A stretch of DNA of 50,420 bases from Olsenella sp. kh2p3 (GCA_900119625.1 FPKD01000011.1:1-50420); one strand, 5' to 3'. Shown: positions 25,195-34,058, counted from the stretch's first letter. A program made the numbers and translations. The notes: generated by a model not told the origin, from the letters alone.

Positions 25195-25340
25195 AAGCGC
25201 ATCTCGACAGCGTAGGCGTAGGAAACACTCGCTCCGGCGTCAATCTGGCGCCGGAGGGGCCATTTCGTACGCGGTTGCTTCAATAACGGCCCTTCGGGCG
25301 TCGTTTTCTCGCCTGAAGGGGCATTTCCGCAGCTGTGGCA
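25195..25340. repeat. Tandem intergenic hairpin repeat, locus 4
   Basis: Two hairpins: CGCTCCGGCG...CGCCGGAGGGG near 25228-25262 and CCCTTCGGGCG...CGCCTGAAGGGG near 25289-25321. They are joined by ATTTCGTACGC, GGTTGC, TTCAATAACG. The locus lies beyond the GH3 gene and ahead of the ABC transporter. Confidence 0.75.
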
Positions 25341-25434
25341 TGCCGAGAAACACGAACCGGGGCCGGCGCAGTGCCGACCCCGCTCGCTGGGACGCGCTGG
25401 GATATAGGAGGAAGAATGACGCGTCCCTACGATA

Positions 25435-25460
25435 AGACAAAGGGAGTTTCCCTTTGTCTC
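25435..25460 (-). repeat. GAGACAAAGGG palindrome, copy 1
   Basis: AGACAAAGGG and CCCTTTGTCT arms flank a 5-nt centre. It is one of four near-identical palindromes in the window, all near stop codons of leftward genes. Here it follows the GH3 gene, after a separate hairpin. Confidence 0.8.
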
Positions 25461-25468
25461 AAAAGGGA

Positions 25469-25503
25469 CCTGCTCGACCGCCGGGAGAGTGCGGTCGAGC
25501 AGG
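25469..25503 (-). terminator. Terminator hairpin after the GH3 gene
   Basis: A 13-bp perfect stem (CCTGCTCGACCGC/GCGGTCGAGCAGG) starts 10 nt past the stop. On the minus strand it is followed by TCCCTTTTG, a short T-tract. Confidence 0.7.
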
Positions 25504-25513
25504 GAGGGTGGGA

Positions 25514-27985
25514 CTAGTCGGCCAGCTTGGTCAGCGGATCAACGCCGTACTTCTTCGTACGATCATCCGAAATCTGGCCAGAGTAGTTCAGACCAAAGGC
25601 AAAGTCGTAGGTGTTGCCGTCTACGTCGGTGTAGCACTCCATGTCACGAGAGATGTCCTCAAGCTGCTTCTCGACGTCAACCATATCCTTAGGCATCTGC
25701 ATCGGGAGCAGGCCAGAGGGCTCATCAAGACCGGCGACAATACGGCAAGCCGCCTCTGTAGAGCCGGACATAGAGACGAGAATGGCGTCAACCTCGGACT
25801 CGAACTCGTGGACGCACATGGGCTGCGTGATATCGAGAATCACGATGCAGGGCTTGCCGGCCTCCTTGGCGAGCGCAGCTGCCTCAAGGATCTGGTCGAG
25901 CTGGTACTCGTTGGTGATATTGGAGCTCCTGCCATAGTAGCTGCGGTTCTCAATCTCGACGCCCTTCGCAGACTCATGCTCTGCCCACTTGGATCCATCA
26001 GCAGGGTCACCGGCAATCGAGGTCTGGCGCACGTACTCGGAGTCCGCAGTATAGGGGCGATACTGGAGAGAGAGCGGCACATAGTTGCCGTCCTCGTCCT
26101 GAGAGGACCTGGGATCTGCGTTGCTCGGTGCCTTGGCGCAAACGAGGACATAATCGACGTCAGCGATGTCAGAAGCGGTAAGCCTCGTGAGGTCATCAAG
26201 CGTGGGAGTGGCGTTGCCGGTCTTCTCGTTAACGGGACCGGTGAGAGTATCGGCAAGCGTATCGGTAACAACGTCGAAGTACTTCTTGAGTGTTCCATCA
26301 GACAGCGGAAGCTCGCACGCCGACGGGGTCTCCGACCATCCGCCCATGAAACCGGCAGCGCGGTAAGACTTCGAGAATCGCATGGGGACGTAGACCTTGG
26401 GCTTTGCGCTCTCGGAACCAGCCTTGATGACGTTGCCGTGGTTCTTGAGCATAACGATGCCCTTGACCTGGTCGGAGAGAGCCTCTTCCTTAGTGGCGTC
26501 GTCGCCCTTGTCGACCTCGGAACGAGTAGCGTCAACGTCAATGTAGGGATCCTCAAAGATGCCGGTGTTGAAGTAGCTCAGAAGCAGACGCTTGGCGGAA
26601 TTCTTAAAGTTCTCGTTTGCCTTATCCTCGCCAAGCTCTTCCTTCATGTCGTTATAAGCGGAGACAAGCAGCGTGGGGTCGTTGCAGCCGCCCATCTGGT
26701 CGACACCGACGGAGACAGACTTCGAGGCGCGCTTTGCGGGCGTCCAGACACTTGTGTCCTCAAGACCCCAGCAGGTAGCCATACCTGCGCCCGGATCGTT
26801 AAGCACCGCCCAGTCGGTGCACGCAGAGCCGGCAAAGCCAAAGCGATCGCGGAGAAGCTCGGTGACCTTGTACTTCGAGAAGCCAGAGCCAACCAGCTCG
26901 CCATACTCGTTGTCCTGGTCGAACGCGATGGTGTAGGAGGTCATGACAGATGACGCGGTGCCGGTCTTACCATCGAGTTTGAAGGCACCATCCACGAACG
27001 GAATCATGCATGCCTCAAAGTTCTTGCCGGGATAGATGGCGAACTTGCCGCCATCCTTGTGACCCTCTCGGCCACCCTCGCCGGGGGCCTCCGCCGGCCA
27101 GTGCTTGACCATAGCGGCAACCGAGTCCTTGCCCCAGCCAACATCGTTTCCGTTGTCATCGGTCGTGGACTGCATGCCGTCGATGAAGGCCTTGCAGGTA
27201 TCACGGGAAAGTGCGGGGTCTTCACCGAAGGTACCGGAGAAGCGCGTCCAGCGGGGGTCAGACGCGACGTCGGTCTGAGGGCCAAGGAACATGGAGATGC
27301 CCATCCTGCGAAGATCGTGAGCAATTCCAGCACCAGCGCGCTTGGCGACCTCGGGGTCAAACGTAGCGGCAAGGGCGAGGTTGCCGGGCCAATCGACGCA
27401 GTTCTTGCCGTTACGAGGATCTGAGGAGAAGTTGATGGGAATCTTGTTCTCCGATGCCTCTACGTATGCCTGCATGTTATTTGCCCAAGCAGCCTGCTTG
27501 AACGCAGGGTATGCAGAAGCAGCATTGAGAACGGCACGAACGTTTCCGTCGAGGAACTGCTTCTGCTCATCGGTCACCGAGCTATCATCCTCAACCTTGC
27601 TCTGGTGCCCAGAGAAGCACATGAGGCCAGCAATCTGCTCGATAGAGAGGCGCCCAGCAAGATCCTCGGCGCGCTCCTCGGCGGAAAGGCGCCAGTCCTC
27701 GTAGGGCACAAGCTCGCCGGTGCCCTCGAAGTCCTTGAACGCGTAGCCGTCCTTCTCGATGAGCTTGAGGCCGGAGTCTGGCGAGTAGGACAGCTGCTTG
27801 CCGTCGCCGTTGTCAACGATGGTGTACCCGTAGTCGGTTGCCGTCTCGGTGTAGCCGTTGCCCTTCTTGTTCGCCGCATCATCAGTGCTCGGGGTGCTCC
27901 CGGTCGAGCAGCCCGCAAGCCCTGCGAGCGCCGCCGCGGCAGCCGACCCAGCAAGGAAGTTCCTGCGCGTCAGGTTGTTTCCCAT
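25514..27985 (-). CDS. Tat-exported lipoprotein glycoside hydrolase family 3
   Basis: An 823-residue protein. The N-terminus has a twin-arginine signal (TRRNFLAG, Arg7-Arg8) with a lipobox LAGC (Cys26), so it should be folded before export and then lipid-anchored outside. The GH3 (α/β)8 domain has VKHWPAEAPGEGGREGHKD (substrate Lys-His) and the nucleophile Asp in SACTDWAVL. The second α/β domain has VKGIVMLKNHGNV, later CIVILDITQPMCVHEF and a FAFGLNYSG end. Members are β-glucosidases, β-xylosidases or β-N-acetylhexosaminidases; specificity is open. The ATG at 27985 has GAGGAG upstream. No PTS or ABC sugar genes adjoin it. Confidence 0.9.
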   Translation of the reverse strand: MGNNLTRRNFLAGSAAAAALAGLAGCSTGSTPSTDDAANKKGNGYTETATDYGYTIVDNGDGKQLSYSPDSGLKLIEKDGYAFKDFEGTGELVPYEDWRLSAEERAEDLAGRLSIEQIAGLMCFSGHQSKVEDDSSVTDEQKQFLDGNVRAVLNAASAYPAFKQAAWANNMQAYVEASENKIPINFSSDPRNGKNCVDWPGNLALAATFDPEVAKRAGAGIAHDLRRMGISMFLGPQTDVASDPRWTRFSGTFGEDPALSRDTCKAFIDGMQSTTDDNGNDVGWGKDSVAAMVKHWPAEAPGEGGREGHKDGGKFAIYPGKNFEACMIPFVDGAFKLDGKTGTASSVMTSYTIAFDQDNEYGELVGSGFSKYKVTELLRDRFGFAGSACTDWAVLNDPGAGMATCWGLEDTSVWTPAKRASKSVSVGVDQMGGCNDPTLLVSAYNDMKEELGEDKANENFKNSAKRLLLSYFNTGIFEDPYIDVDATRSEVDKGDDATKEEALSDQVKGIVMLKNHGNVIKAGSESAKPKVYVPMRFSKSYRAAGFMGGWSETPSACELPLSDGTLKKYFDVVTDTLADTLTGPVNEKTGNATPTLDDLTRLTASDIADVDYVLVCAKAPSNADPRSSQDEDGNYVPLSLQYRPYTADSEYVRQTSIAGDPADGSKWAEHESAKGVEIENRSYYGRSSNITNEYQLDQILEAAALAKEAGKPCIVILDITQPMCVHEFESEVDAILVSMSGSTEAACRIVAGLDEPSGLLPMQMPKDMVDVEKQLEDISRDMECYTDVDGNTYDFAFGLNYSGQISDDRTKKYGVDPLTKLAD

Positions 27986-28118
27986 TCTTTCTCCTCTTGT
28001 CGTGCGGTCCCCCTCCCACAGGGGGCCGCAGCCTTCCCTCCGCACGGCCGTTTAGCCGTGGTAGTTCCCGCGTAACACCTGGGCTCACGAGCAGAGCGCT
28101 CCCAACGCCTGCCTGCGT

Positions 28119-28145
28119 GAGACAAAGGGAAACTCTCTTTGTCTC
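28119..28145 (-). repeat. GAGACAAAGGG palindrome, copy 2
   Basis: Starts on the nucleotide after the stop codon of the small lipoprotein gene. The arms (GAGACAAAGGGA / TCTTTGTCTC) are slightly imperfect. Same orientation with respect to transcription as the other three copies. Confidence 0.8.
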
Positions 28146-28637
28146 CTAGCCGTAGAAGTCGAAGTCGATGGTGTCGAAGTCGGCGATGTCGAAGTCGGCA
28201 GCGTTGCCCTCAAGCGTGTTCTTGTCGACGACCTTGAGCGTGATGTCCTTGGACGAGAGGTGCAGCGTGATCTCGTCCTCGGTGCCCTCCCAGGTGCCCG
28301 TGTCGGTGAGGAGGTCGGCGTGAGCCTCGAGGGGCTTGACCTCGCAGGTGCCGTCATCGTTCAGGTTCACGTCGAGCATCTGCTCGCTGCCGCCGGCGGT
28401 GCCGTAGACGGTCTGGCCGGTAATCTCGACGGAGCCGCGCCACTGGCCGGCATAAGCCTTGTTGGCGTCAAACTCGGAGGTGGAGCTGTCCTTTGACGAG
28501 CTGGAGGTCGTGCTCGTGCTGCTCGTGGTCGTGGAGGACGACGAGCTGGTAGACGAGGTCGACGAGCCACCGCAGGCTGCGAGCGGCATGCAGAGCGTTG
28601 CGGCAAGCAGACCCGCAACCAGTACCTGCTTCTTCAT
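28146..28637 (-). CDS. Small Ser/Thr-rich lipoprotein, function unknown
   Basis: A 163-residue protein with a lipoprotein signal (MKKQVLVAGLLAATL...LAAC, Cys22), then ~30 residues of nearly pure Ser/Thr as a wall-spanning linker, then a ~100-residue β-rich domain (AGQWRGSVEITGQTVYGTAG, TGTWEGTEDEITLHLSSKDI). The W-x-G...G-T-W pattern resembles small extracytoplasmic lipocalin-like or DUF-type domains of Coriobacteria, but I cannot name a family. It is transcribed toward the GH3 gene's upstream region and ends in the palindrome. Confidence 0.75.
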   Translation of the reverse strand: MKKQVLVAGLLAATLCMPLAACGGSSTSSTSSSSSTTTSSTSTTSSSSKDSSTSEFDANKAYAGQWRGSVEITGQTVYGTAGGSEQMLDVNLNDDGTCEVKPLEAHADLLTDTGTWEGTEDEITLHLSSKDITLKVVDKNTLEGNAADFDIADFDTIDFDFYG

Positions 28638-28850
28638 GCTAGGTTCCTTCCCCTCTGGCCGGGACCATCCCGGCCATCCCGCGCATCGGTATTCGGTGCG
28701 CCTTGCTCGAGAGTCATTACAAATCGATGACGCCTCGAATGAGGGGAACCGTACTAACCTGTCGAATTTCTGGCGTGTCCTGCATCCTGAAACGGCGGAC
28801 GGAAGGGCCAAGCGGTGGCGAGAGAGGCGGCGAGCGGTATTTCTCGGCGC

Positions 28851-30281
28851 CTACGCCTTGCCGGGAGCGTCGTTTTTGGTGGGATCGGCGCCGTTCGCGG
28901 CAGCGTCCGCGCCGGCAGCACCTGCGGTGCCCTTCTCGCCCGTATCCACCGGCTTGGGTTGAAGCCCTGCCCGGTCGCGCGCCGTGGCCTCAATGCGCCA
29001 GGCCTCCCAACCGCGGGGGCTGGGGTGATAGAACGCACCGCGCTCAAGGCCCTCGGGCAGGTAGCGCTGCTCCACCCAGCCAGTGGGATAGTTGTGGGGA
29101 TAGAGGTAGGGGCCGTACTCATCGGAGCCGGGACGATGCCTGTCACGCAGGTAGCTGGGTACCTCTCGGCGCGGTCCCTCGCGGACCTCCTTTAGCGCAG
29201 CGTCAATCCCCGCCTCGGCGGCATTGGACTTGGGCGCAAGCGCCATGTACTCCACGGCCTGAGCAAGGTTGATGCGGCACTCCGGAAGTCCGATGACCTC
29301 GGTTGCCTTGAACGCCGCCTCGGCAACGAGAAGCGCCTGCGGATCCGCGTTGCCAATGTCCTCCGAGGCCAGGATGAAGATGCGCCGCGCGATGAACTTG
29401 GGGTCCTCCCCCGCGTCGAGCATGCGCGCCAGCCAATAGAGCGCCGCGTCAGGGTCGCTTCCACGCATGGACTTGATGAAGGCGGAGATGATGTCGTAGT
29501 GCATGTCGCCGGACTTGTCGTAGGACAGACCGTGGCGTGGGTTGGCCTCAAGCACGTGGGCTCGCGTGATGCGCACGGGCTCCTCCGGCGTGGCCGTACC
29601 GGCCGGCGCGGCCATCTGGCTCGCCAGTTCAAGCGAGGTGAGAGACGCCCGACCGTCACCGCCGGCAAGGGTGACGATCTCCTCGAGCGCGTCGTCATCG
29701 AGGGTGAAGGCGCCCTTGAGGCCATACTCCGAGGTGACTGCGCGGCGCACGATGGTGCGAATGGAGTCATCATCGAGCGGCTCAAGTTCCACCACGCGAG
29801 AGCGCGAGAGCAGCGCAGAGTTCACCTCGAAGTAGGGGTTCTCTGTTGTGGCACCCACCAGGACCACGGTCCGGTCCTCCACAGCGTGCAGTAGCGCGTC
29901 CTGCTGCGAGCGGTTGAAGCGGTGTATCTCGTCCACAAAGAGGATTGTGCGACGGCCCAGGGAGAGCAGGCGGCTCTCGGCGGCCTCAATCTCGCGACGG
30001 AGGTCCTTCACGGTACCCGTAACGGCCGAGACCTCGACAAACTCCGCGTGCGTCGAGTTGGCGATGATGCGCGCAAGCGTGGTCTTTCCCGTGCCAGCAG
30101 GGCCGTAGAGAATCACCGAGGAAAGCGTGTCGTGCTCGATTGCCGTGCGCAGCCAGCTGCCGGGACCAACGGCCTCGGTCTGGCCCACGTATTCCTCGAG
30201 GGTCTGAGGACGCATGCGCGCGGCGAGCGGGGCGTTCATCGTGCGCTTGTAGCGCTCTATGTTGGTGAAGAGGTTGTCCAT
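28851..30281 (-). CDS. rarA: Replication-associated recombination protein A (RarA/MgsA)
   Basis: A 476-residue AAA+ ATPase related to clamp loaders that acts at stalled forks. Near the N-terminus is APLAARMRPQTLEEYVGQ; Walker A GPAGTGKT is at 60-67, Walker B TILFVDEIHRF follows, then the sensor TTENPYFEVNSALLSR. The C-terminal MgsA domain has KSMRGSDPDAALYWLARML and YLYPHNYPTGWVEQRYLPEG. The last ~40 residues are a low-complexity extension. It starts with ATG at 30281. Flanks are unrelated, so it is probably monocistronic. Confidence 0.95.
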   Translation of the reverse strand: MDNLFTNIERYKRTMNAPLAARMRPQTLEEYVGQTEAVGPGSWLRTAIEHDTLSSVILYGPAGTGKTTLARIIANSTHAEFVEVSAVTGTVKDLRREIEAAESRLLSLGRRTILFVDEIHRFNRSQQDALLHAVEDRTVVLVGATTENPYFEVNSALLSRSRVVELEPLDDDSIRTIVRRAVTSEYGLKGAFTLDDDALEEIVTLAGGDGRASLTSLELASQMAAPAGTATPEEPVRITRAHVLEANPRHGLSYDKSGDMHYDIISAFIKSMRGSDPDAALYWLARMLDAGEDPKFIARRIFILASEDIGNADPQALLVAEAAFKATEVIGLPECRINLAQAVEYMALAPKSNAAEAGIDAALKEVREGPRREVPSYLRDRHRPGSDEYGPYLYPHNYPTGWVEQRYLPEGLERGAFYHPSPRGWEAWRIEATARDRAGLQPKPVDTGEKGTAGAAGADAAANGADPTKNDAPGKA

Positions 30282-30620
30282 GCAAGCGATTGTAGCCCAG
30301 GGGCGTAGGCAGCGGCATTTGGCACCCTACTGGTTGCCGAATGTGTAGCGTGCCGCCACACATTCGCAGCCCGAATCTGTATCGACCTGCGCGGGTCACA
30401 CGTTCGGCCCCGAATGTGTGGCAGCGAGACCTTTCTCATCGTGCCGCCTTTCTCAACGTGCGGCCTTTCTTATCGCCAGGTCATTCTCGGGCACCAGAGC
30501 CACTCCGGCTTGGGCCAAATCGCGCCACCCGTTCGTTTTTTCTGTATTGGCAACCCAAACAGATCGAGGCACCTTTGGTCGGCTAAGGTATCCACCGGAA
30601 GGTCGCGCAGGGGAGGAAAC
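30282..30620. other. Intergenic region with AATGTGT palindromes and a 17-bp tandem repeat
   Basis: No gene is seen. CGAATGTGT and ACACATTCG pair around 30338-30367; CACACGTTCGG and CCGAATGTGTG pair at 30395-30420. Directly after come three copies of a 17-bp unit (consensus CCTTTCTCATCGTGCCG) at 30430-30480. The region separates two divergent genes (rarA leftward, hydrolase rightward) and so must hold both promoters. Confidence 0.55.
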
Positions 30621-31406
30621 ATGATAATCGCAGCCACAAGGCCGCTCATCGGCATCACGTCTAGGCCCCGGGAGGACCCCGAGAACCCAAACTGGACCAT
30701 GACGGATGACCACTACGCTGCTTCGGTGGCAGATGCGGGAGGCATCCCGGTGGCTCTCCCCTACACCATCCCCTTTGGCTTTGACGCAACCAGCCTGGTC
30801 CCCGACATCGTGCGTCGCCTTGACGGCATCCTCTTCACGGGCGGTGGCGACATTGCCGACTGCTCCTTTGGAGGCAACGCCTACGCACCGGAGAGCCACT
30901 CGCAGATCTCGCTCACCTGCACTGCGCGCGACGCCTTCGAGTGGGCGCTCATGCGCGCATGCTGGAACGCCGACGTTCCGGTGCTGGGCATCTGCCGCGG
31001 CATGCAGGTCATGAACGTGACCCTAGGCGGCACGCTTGTGCGCGACATCAGCGACTACCCCACCAAGACCATCGTCCACAGAAGGCTCGACCAGCCAGAC
31101 ACCCCCGTCCACCACGTGCGCATTGCCGAGACGAGCCGCCTGGCAAAGATTCTGGGGTTCACCTCGGGCGAGGTGAACTCGCTCCACCACGAGGCAATCT
31201 GCAAGCAAGCGCCCGAGGGGCACGTTGTTGCGTGGGCCGAGGACGGCACGCCGGAGGGCTTGGAGTTTGCCGAGAAGACCTTCTTTTTGGGCGTGCAGTG
31301 GCATCCCGAGAAGCTGCGTACGCAGCCGCAGCTCTTCAGTGCCTTCGTCGACGCCGCACGCGAGCACGGCGCGGCGGAGCGCGCGGCGCAAGCGTCTTCA
31401 CTGTAG
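30621..31406 (+). CDS. Class I glutamine amidotransferase-like hydrolase (peptidase C26, PuuD-like)
   Basis: A 261-residue cytoplasmic enzyme of the γ-glutamyl-GABA hydrolase family. The oxyanion/nucleophile block is VLGICRGMQVMN and the His-Glu pair is in GVQWHPEKL; the starting block RPLIGITSRP...YAASVADAGGIPVALP is typical. It likely hydrolyses γ-glutamyl amides; in E. coli PuuD acts in putrescine breakdown, but no other puu gene is here. GGGAGGAAAC precedes the ATG. The stop codon lies inside the first of three palindromes that control the next gene. Confidence 0.9.
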   Translation: MIIAATRPLIGITSRPREDPENPNWTMTDDHYAASVADAGGIPVALPYTIPFGFDATSLVPDIVRRLDGILFTGGGDIADCSFGGNAYAPESHSQISLTCTARDAFEWALMRACWNADVPVLGICRGMQVMNVTLGGTLVRDISDYPTKTIVHRRLDQPDTPVHHVRIAETSRLAKILGFTSGEVNSLHHEAICKQAPEGHVVAWAEDGTPEGLEFAEKTFFLGVQWHPEKLRTQPQLFSAFVDAAREHGAAERAAQASSL

Positions 31407-31411
31407 TGAAG
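31396..31411 (+). promoter_or_regulatory. Operator-like palindrome 1 upstream of the DUF4143 ATPase
   Basis: CTTCACTGTAGTGAAG, which also contains the stop codon of the upstream hydrolase (TAG 31404-31406). GGTTTTTG follows, so as RNA it could double as a weak terminator for that gene. Confidence 0.65.
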
Positions 31412-31436
31412 GTTTTTGCCTCTCCGCAGGCATTGT

Positions 31437-31452
31437 CTTCACTGTAGTGAAG
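31437..31452 (+). promoter_or_regulatory. Operator-like palindrome 2 upstream of the DUF4143 ATPase
   Basis: A second exact copy of the 16-mer, here extended to GTC...GAC (31435-31454). It starts exactly 41 bp after copy 1 and overlaps the expected -35 zone of the TATAAT at 31472. Confidence 0.7.
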
Positions 31453-31471
31453 ACTTTAGCCCCATATGCAC

Positions 31472-31477
31472 TATAAT
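31472..31477 (+). promoter_or_regulatory. -10 element of the DUF4143 ATPase gene
   Basis: A perfect TATAAT, 28 nt before the ATG. The -35 region coincides with the right half of palindrome 2 (GTGAAGAC), and palindrome 3 begins one base downstream. Confidence 0.7.
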
Positions 31478-31492
31478 CTTCACTACAGTGAG
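31478..31492 (+). promoter_or_regulatory. Operator-like palindrome 3 at the transcription start
   Basis: CTTCACTACAGTGAG, the same palindrome with its centre in the opposite orientation (ACTACAGT versus ACTGTAGT). It starts exactly 41 bp after copy 2. It covers the likely start site, a typical repressor position. Confidence 0.7.
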
Positions 31493-31504
31493 GAGAGGGG
31501 CAGC

Positions 31505-32755
31505 ATGGGCTTCGCACGAGGACTCATTCCGCGCAAAGCATATCTCGATGAGCTCGAGAGATGGGAAGGATCCGGTCTCATCCGCGTTCTTCAAGGAGTT
31601 CGTCGGTGCGGCAAGTCGTCAATCCTTGCAACCTATGGAAGCGGCCTGCTCGACAGGGGCGTACCTCAAGAAAACGTAATCGTCTACGACCAGTCCCAGT
31701 GGCTGCGCCCGGAGCATGCCGATGCAGCGTATCTCAAGGAAGCGCTCTCTCAAGCACTCGACCAATCGGACTCCGCGCACCCACGCTACGTACTCCTAGA
31801 CGAGGTGCAAGAGGTGGATGGCTGGGAGAGAGTCGTCCGCCAGCTGCAAACCGTGCCAGGCTGCGAGATTGTCGTGACGGGTTCCAACGCCTTTCTCCTT
31901 TCGGGCGAGCTTGGCACGCTGCTGTCTGGCAGATATGTCCGTATCCCCATCTGGCCGCTCTCGTTTTCCGAATACCGCGTTTTCAAGCGCGCGTTCGATG
32001 GCGACGAAAACAGCCCCGATGACGCATACCCCTCCTACCAGCTGTATGGAGGAATGCCCATCCTTTTCTCCCTGAGAAACAGAGACGAGGATGCAATCAG
32101 AACGGTCCTTTCGTCGGTCTATGACACGGTCATCATGAATGACGTAGCGCTGCGCACCGGCGTGCGAGACTACCCATTGCTTGACAGGCTGTGCCGTTAT
32201 CTTTTCCGTACGTCGGGAAACCTTTTCTCTGCCAACTCCGTGCGCAACTACCTCGTCTCGAATGGCATGAAAGTTCACGTCAATACCATCGATGCCTACC
32301 TTGGTGCACTTGAGGATGCCCTCATACTCCACAGCGCTACTCAGAACAGCTTGTCCGAGAAGGCACTTCTCAACCCAAGGCGCAAGTACTATCCGGTAGA
32401 TACGGGGCTACGGAATCTTGCAAGCGGCTTCTCCAATCTTGATACGGGGTTCCAGCTGGAAAACGTTGTCTACCTTGAGCTGCTTCGACGCCGCTGGGAT
32501 GTTTCCGTTGGAAAGACCGCCAGCGGAGAGATCGACTTTGTTTGCAGGCGAGGCTCCGACCAGCTCTATGTCCAGGTTTCCGAGGACCTCTCCTCACCTC
32601 AGACTCGCAAGCGAGAACTCGCCCCACTGAACGAGCTGGGCGATTCATTCCCTAAACTCGTGCTCACGCTTGACCGCCTTCACGAAGGTATCACCGAAAC
32701 CGGGATTCGCATTGAGGATGCACGGGACTGGTTGCTCGAGACCGACCATCGCTGA
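31505..32755 (+). CDS. AAA ATPase with DUF4143 C-terminal domain
   Basis: A 416-residue protein. Walker A GVRRCGKSS is at ~31-39, Walker B is in YVLLDEVQEVDGW, and sensor 1 is in IVVTGSNAFLLSGELGTLLSGR; this set is typical of the AAA_14/DUF4143 group. The C-terminal DUF4143 part has RKYYPVDTGLRN, LENVVYLELLRRR and SGEIDFVCRRG...LYVQVSEDL, which resembles a PD-(D/E)XK fold with an incomplete active site (no E-x-K). The biological role of the group is unknown. No helix-turn-helix is seen, so the regulator of the three palindromes must be elsewhere. GC content is lower than neighbours. The start at 31505 has GGAGAGGGG upstream. Confidence 0.88.
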   Translation: MGFARGLIPRKAYLDELERWEGSGLIRVLQGVRRCGKSSILATYGSGLLDRGVPQENVIVYDQSQWLRPEHADAAYLKEALSQALDQSDSAHPRYVLLDEVQEVDGWERVVRQLQTVPGCEIVVTGSNAFLLSGELGTLLSGRYVRIPIWPLSFSEYRVFKRAFDGDENSPDDAYPSYQLYGGMPILFSLRNRDEDAIRTVLSSVYDTVIMNDVALRTGVRDYPLLDRLCRYLFRTSGNLFSANSVRNYLVSNGMKVHVNTIDAYLGALEDALILHSATQNSLSEKALLNPRRKYYPVDTGLRNLASGFSNLDTGFQLENVVYLELLRRRWDVSVGKTASGEIDFVCRRGSDQLYVQVSEDLSSPQTRKRELAPLNELGDSFPKLVLTLDRLHEGITETGIRIEDARDWLLETDHR

Positions 32756-32816
32756 GCGTGGCTGCCGCTTGACCCCGCCGAGACGGGAAGTGGCCCCGCA
32801 GCCGTCCGCGCGGGCC
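32756..32816. terminator. Possible bidirectional hairpin between convergent genes
   Basis: GGCTGCCGCTT near 32760 pairs imperfectly with AAGTGGCCCCGCAGCC near 32788-32804. It could end both the ATPase and the dGTPase transcripts. No T-run is seen. Confidence 0.3.
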
Positions 32817-34058
32817 TTACGGGCGCACGCCCTCGAAGTACCCGCGACGCGGGAAGAGCTCCCGCGCCTTGGGGAAAAGCTCCGAGCACGTGGCCATGAA
32901 GTAGTCGTCCGTCATCGACGAGATGAAGTCCACCACCGCAAGGTCTGGGTCCGACTCCCAGTCATACGTGCGGCCATAGGGCGCGAGGTGGCGGCCAAGC
33001 GGCTCAATGTGATGGCGGAAGATGGCGGCGGACTCGTCACCCGCGCGAAGAGCCTCGAGCTCGTGGTCATAGAGCAGCGAGAAGAGCTCCGAGACGCCGC
33101 GAGAGAAGTCCCCGTTGACCTCCGAGGCGCCGTAGATCTTCTCGTAGTTCTCGCGCTTTGCCCGGCGCATCTCGGCAAAGCCCTCCTCGCTCATCTCGAT
33201 GCGCGGCTTGCCCAGGCTGTTCTCGACCACGTCTGCGACAAAGGCGCCAAGCGCCCAGGCGTTGTACGCCCCGCCAAGCCCGTCGTCGAAGCTCTTCTCG
33301 GTGCAAAGGCCCGCGCGAATGGCGTCCTGGCGGTCCTTGCCCACGTAGGCAATGATGTCCGAGACGCGCACCACGCAGCCCTCGAGCGTCATGGGGCGCA
33401 AGTGCGCAATGGCGGGACCGCCCTTCTCCCAGCACTCCTCCACCCCGCGGTCGAACTCGTCGAAGTCGGCAAGGGTGCTTGTCTCGAAGACCTGCTGCTC
33501 AAACTCTCCGTTGTGGCAGATCACGCCGTCGAGGGTCTGGAGCGCGAGGTTCCTACCGTAGGTGACGTCGAGCACGCGCACGCTCTGCACGTTGTGCGCA
33601 AAGAAGCGGCCGGTGCGGGCATGGTAGACGTCGTTTAGGAAGCGCTCGCCTGCGTGGCCAAAAGGCGTGTGGCCAATGTCGTGGCCAAGCGCGATTGCCT
33701 CGATAAGGTCAAGGTTGAGGCCGAGGGCAGCGCCAATGTCTCTTGCCACGCGCGCGACGAGCTGCACATGCAGGCCGCGGCGGGCCAAGTCATCATCCGC
33801 ACGAAACGAGAAGACCTGGGTCTTTCCGGCAAGGCGGTTGTACGCGGACATGTGCATGATCTTCTCAGCATCGCGCACAAAGGCCGGACGCAGGACGCTC
33901 TCCTGGTCGCGCTCGGTCTTGTCGCGGCGAAGCGCGGCAGCGTTGGGCGTGGCAAACGGCGAGAGGGCCCCGCTTGCGCGACGGTCCGCGATGGCCTGTT
34001 GCGCCTGGGGCGAGAGCTGCCCCGTGAGGTGAGGCGCGAGCATGTTGGTGACTTCCAT
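32817..34058 (-). CDS. dgt: Deoxyguanosinetriphosphate triphosphohydrolase-like HD protein
   Basis: A 413-residue HD-superfamily protein. The HD motif lies in AIALGHDIGHTPFGHAGE with H-HD-D ligands completed by ICHNGEFEQ and VRVSDIIAYVGKD; the earlier RDAEKIMHMSAYNRLAGKTQVF block is typical of dGTPases. It would release triphosphate from dGTP or other dNTPs. The ATG at 34058 has GGAGG upstream; the frame continues 126 codons further up through element B, but without RBS or homology. Candidate -10 TAGAAT (minus) at 34091-34096. Confidence 0.93.
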   Translation of the reverse strand: MEVTNMLAPHLTGQLSPQAQQAIADRRASGALSPFATPNAAALRRDKTERDQESVLRPAFVRDAEKIMHMSAYNRLAGKTQVFSFRADDDLARRGLHVQLVARVARDIGAALGLNLDLIEAIALGHDIGHTPFGHAGERFLNDVYHARTGRFFAHNVQSVRVLDVTYGRNLALQTLDGVICHNGEFEQQVFETSTLADFDEFDRGVEECWEKGGPAIAHLRPMTLEGCVVRVSDIIAYVGKDRQDAIRAGLCTEKSFDDGLGGAYNAWALGAFVADVVENSLGKPRIEMSEEGFAEMRRAKRENYEKIYGASEVNGDFSRGVSELFSLLYDHELEALRAGDESAAIFRHHIEPLGRHLAPYGRTYDWESDPDLAVVDFISSMTDDYFMATCSELFPKARELFPRRGYFEGVRP

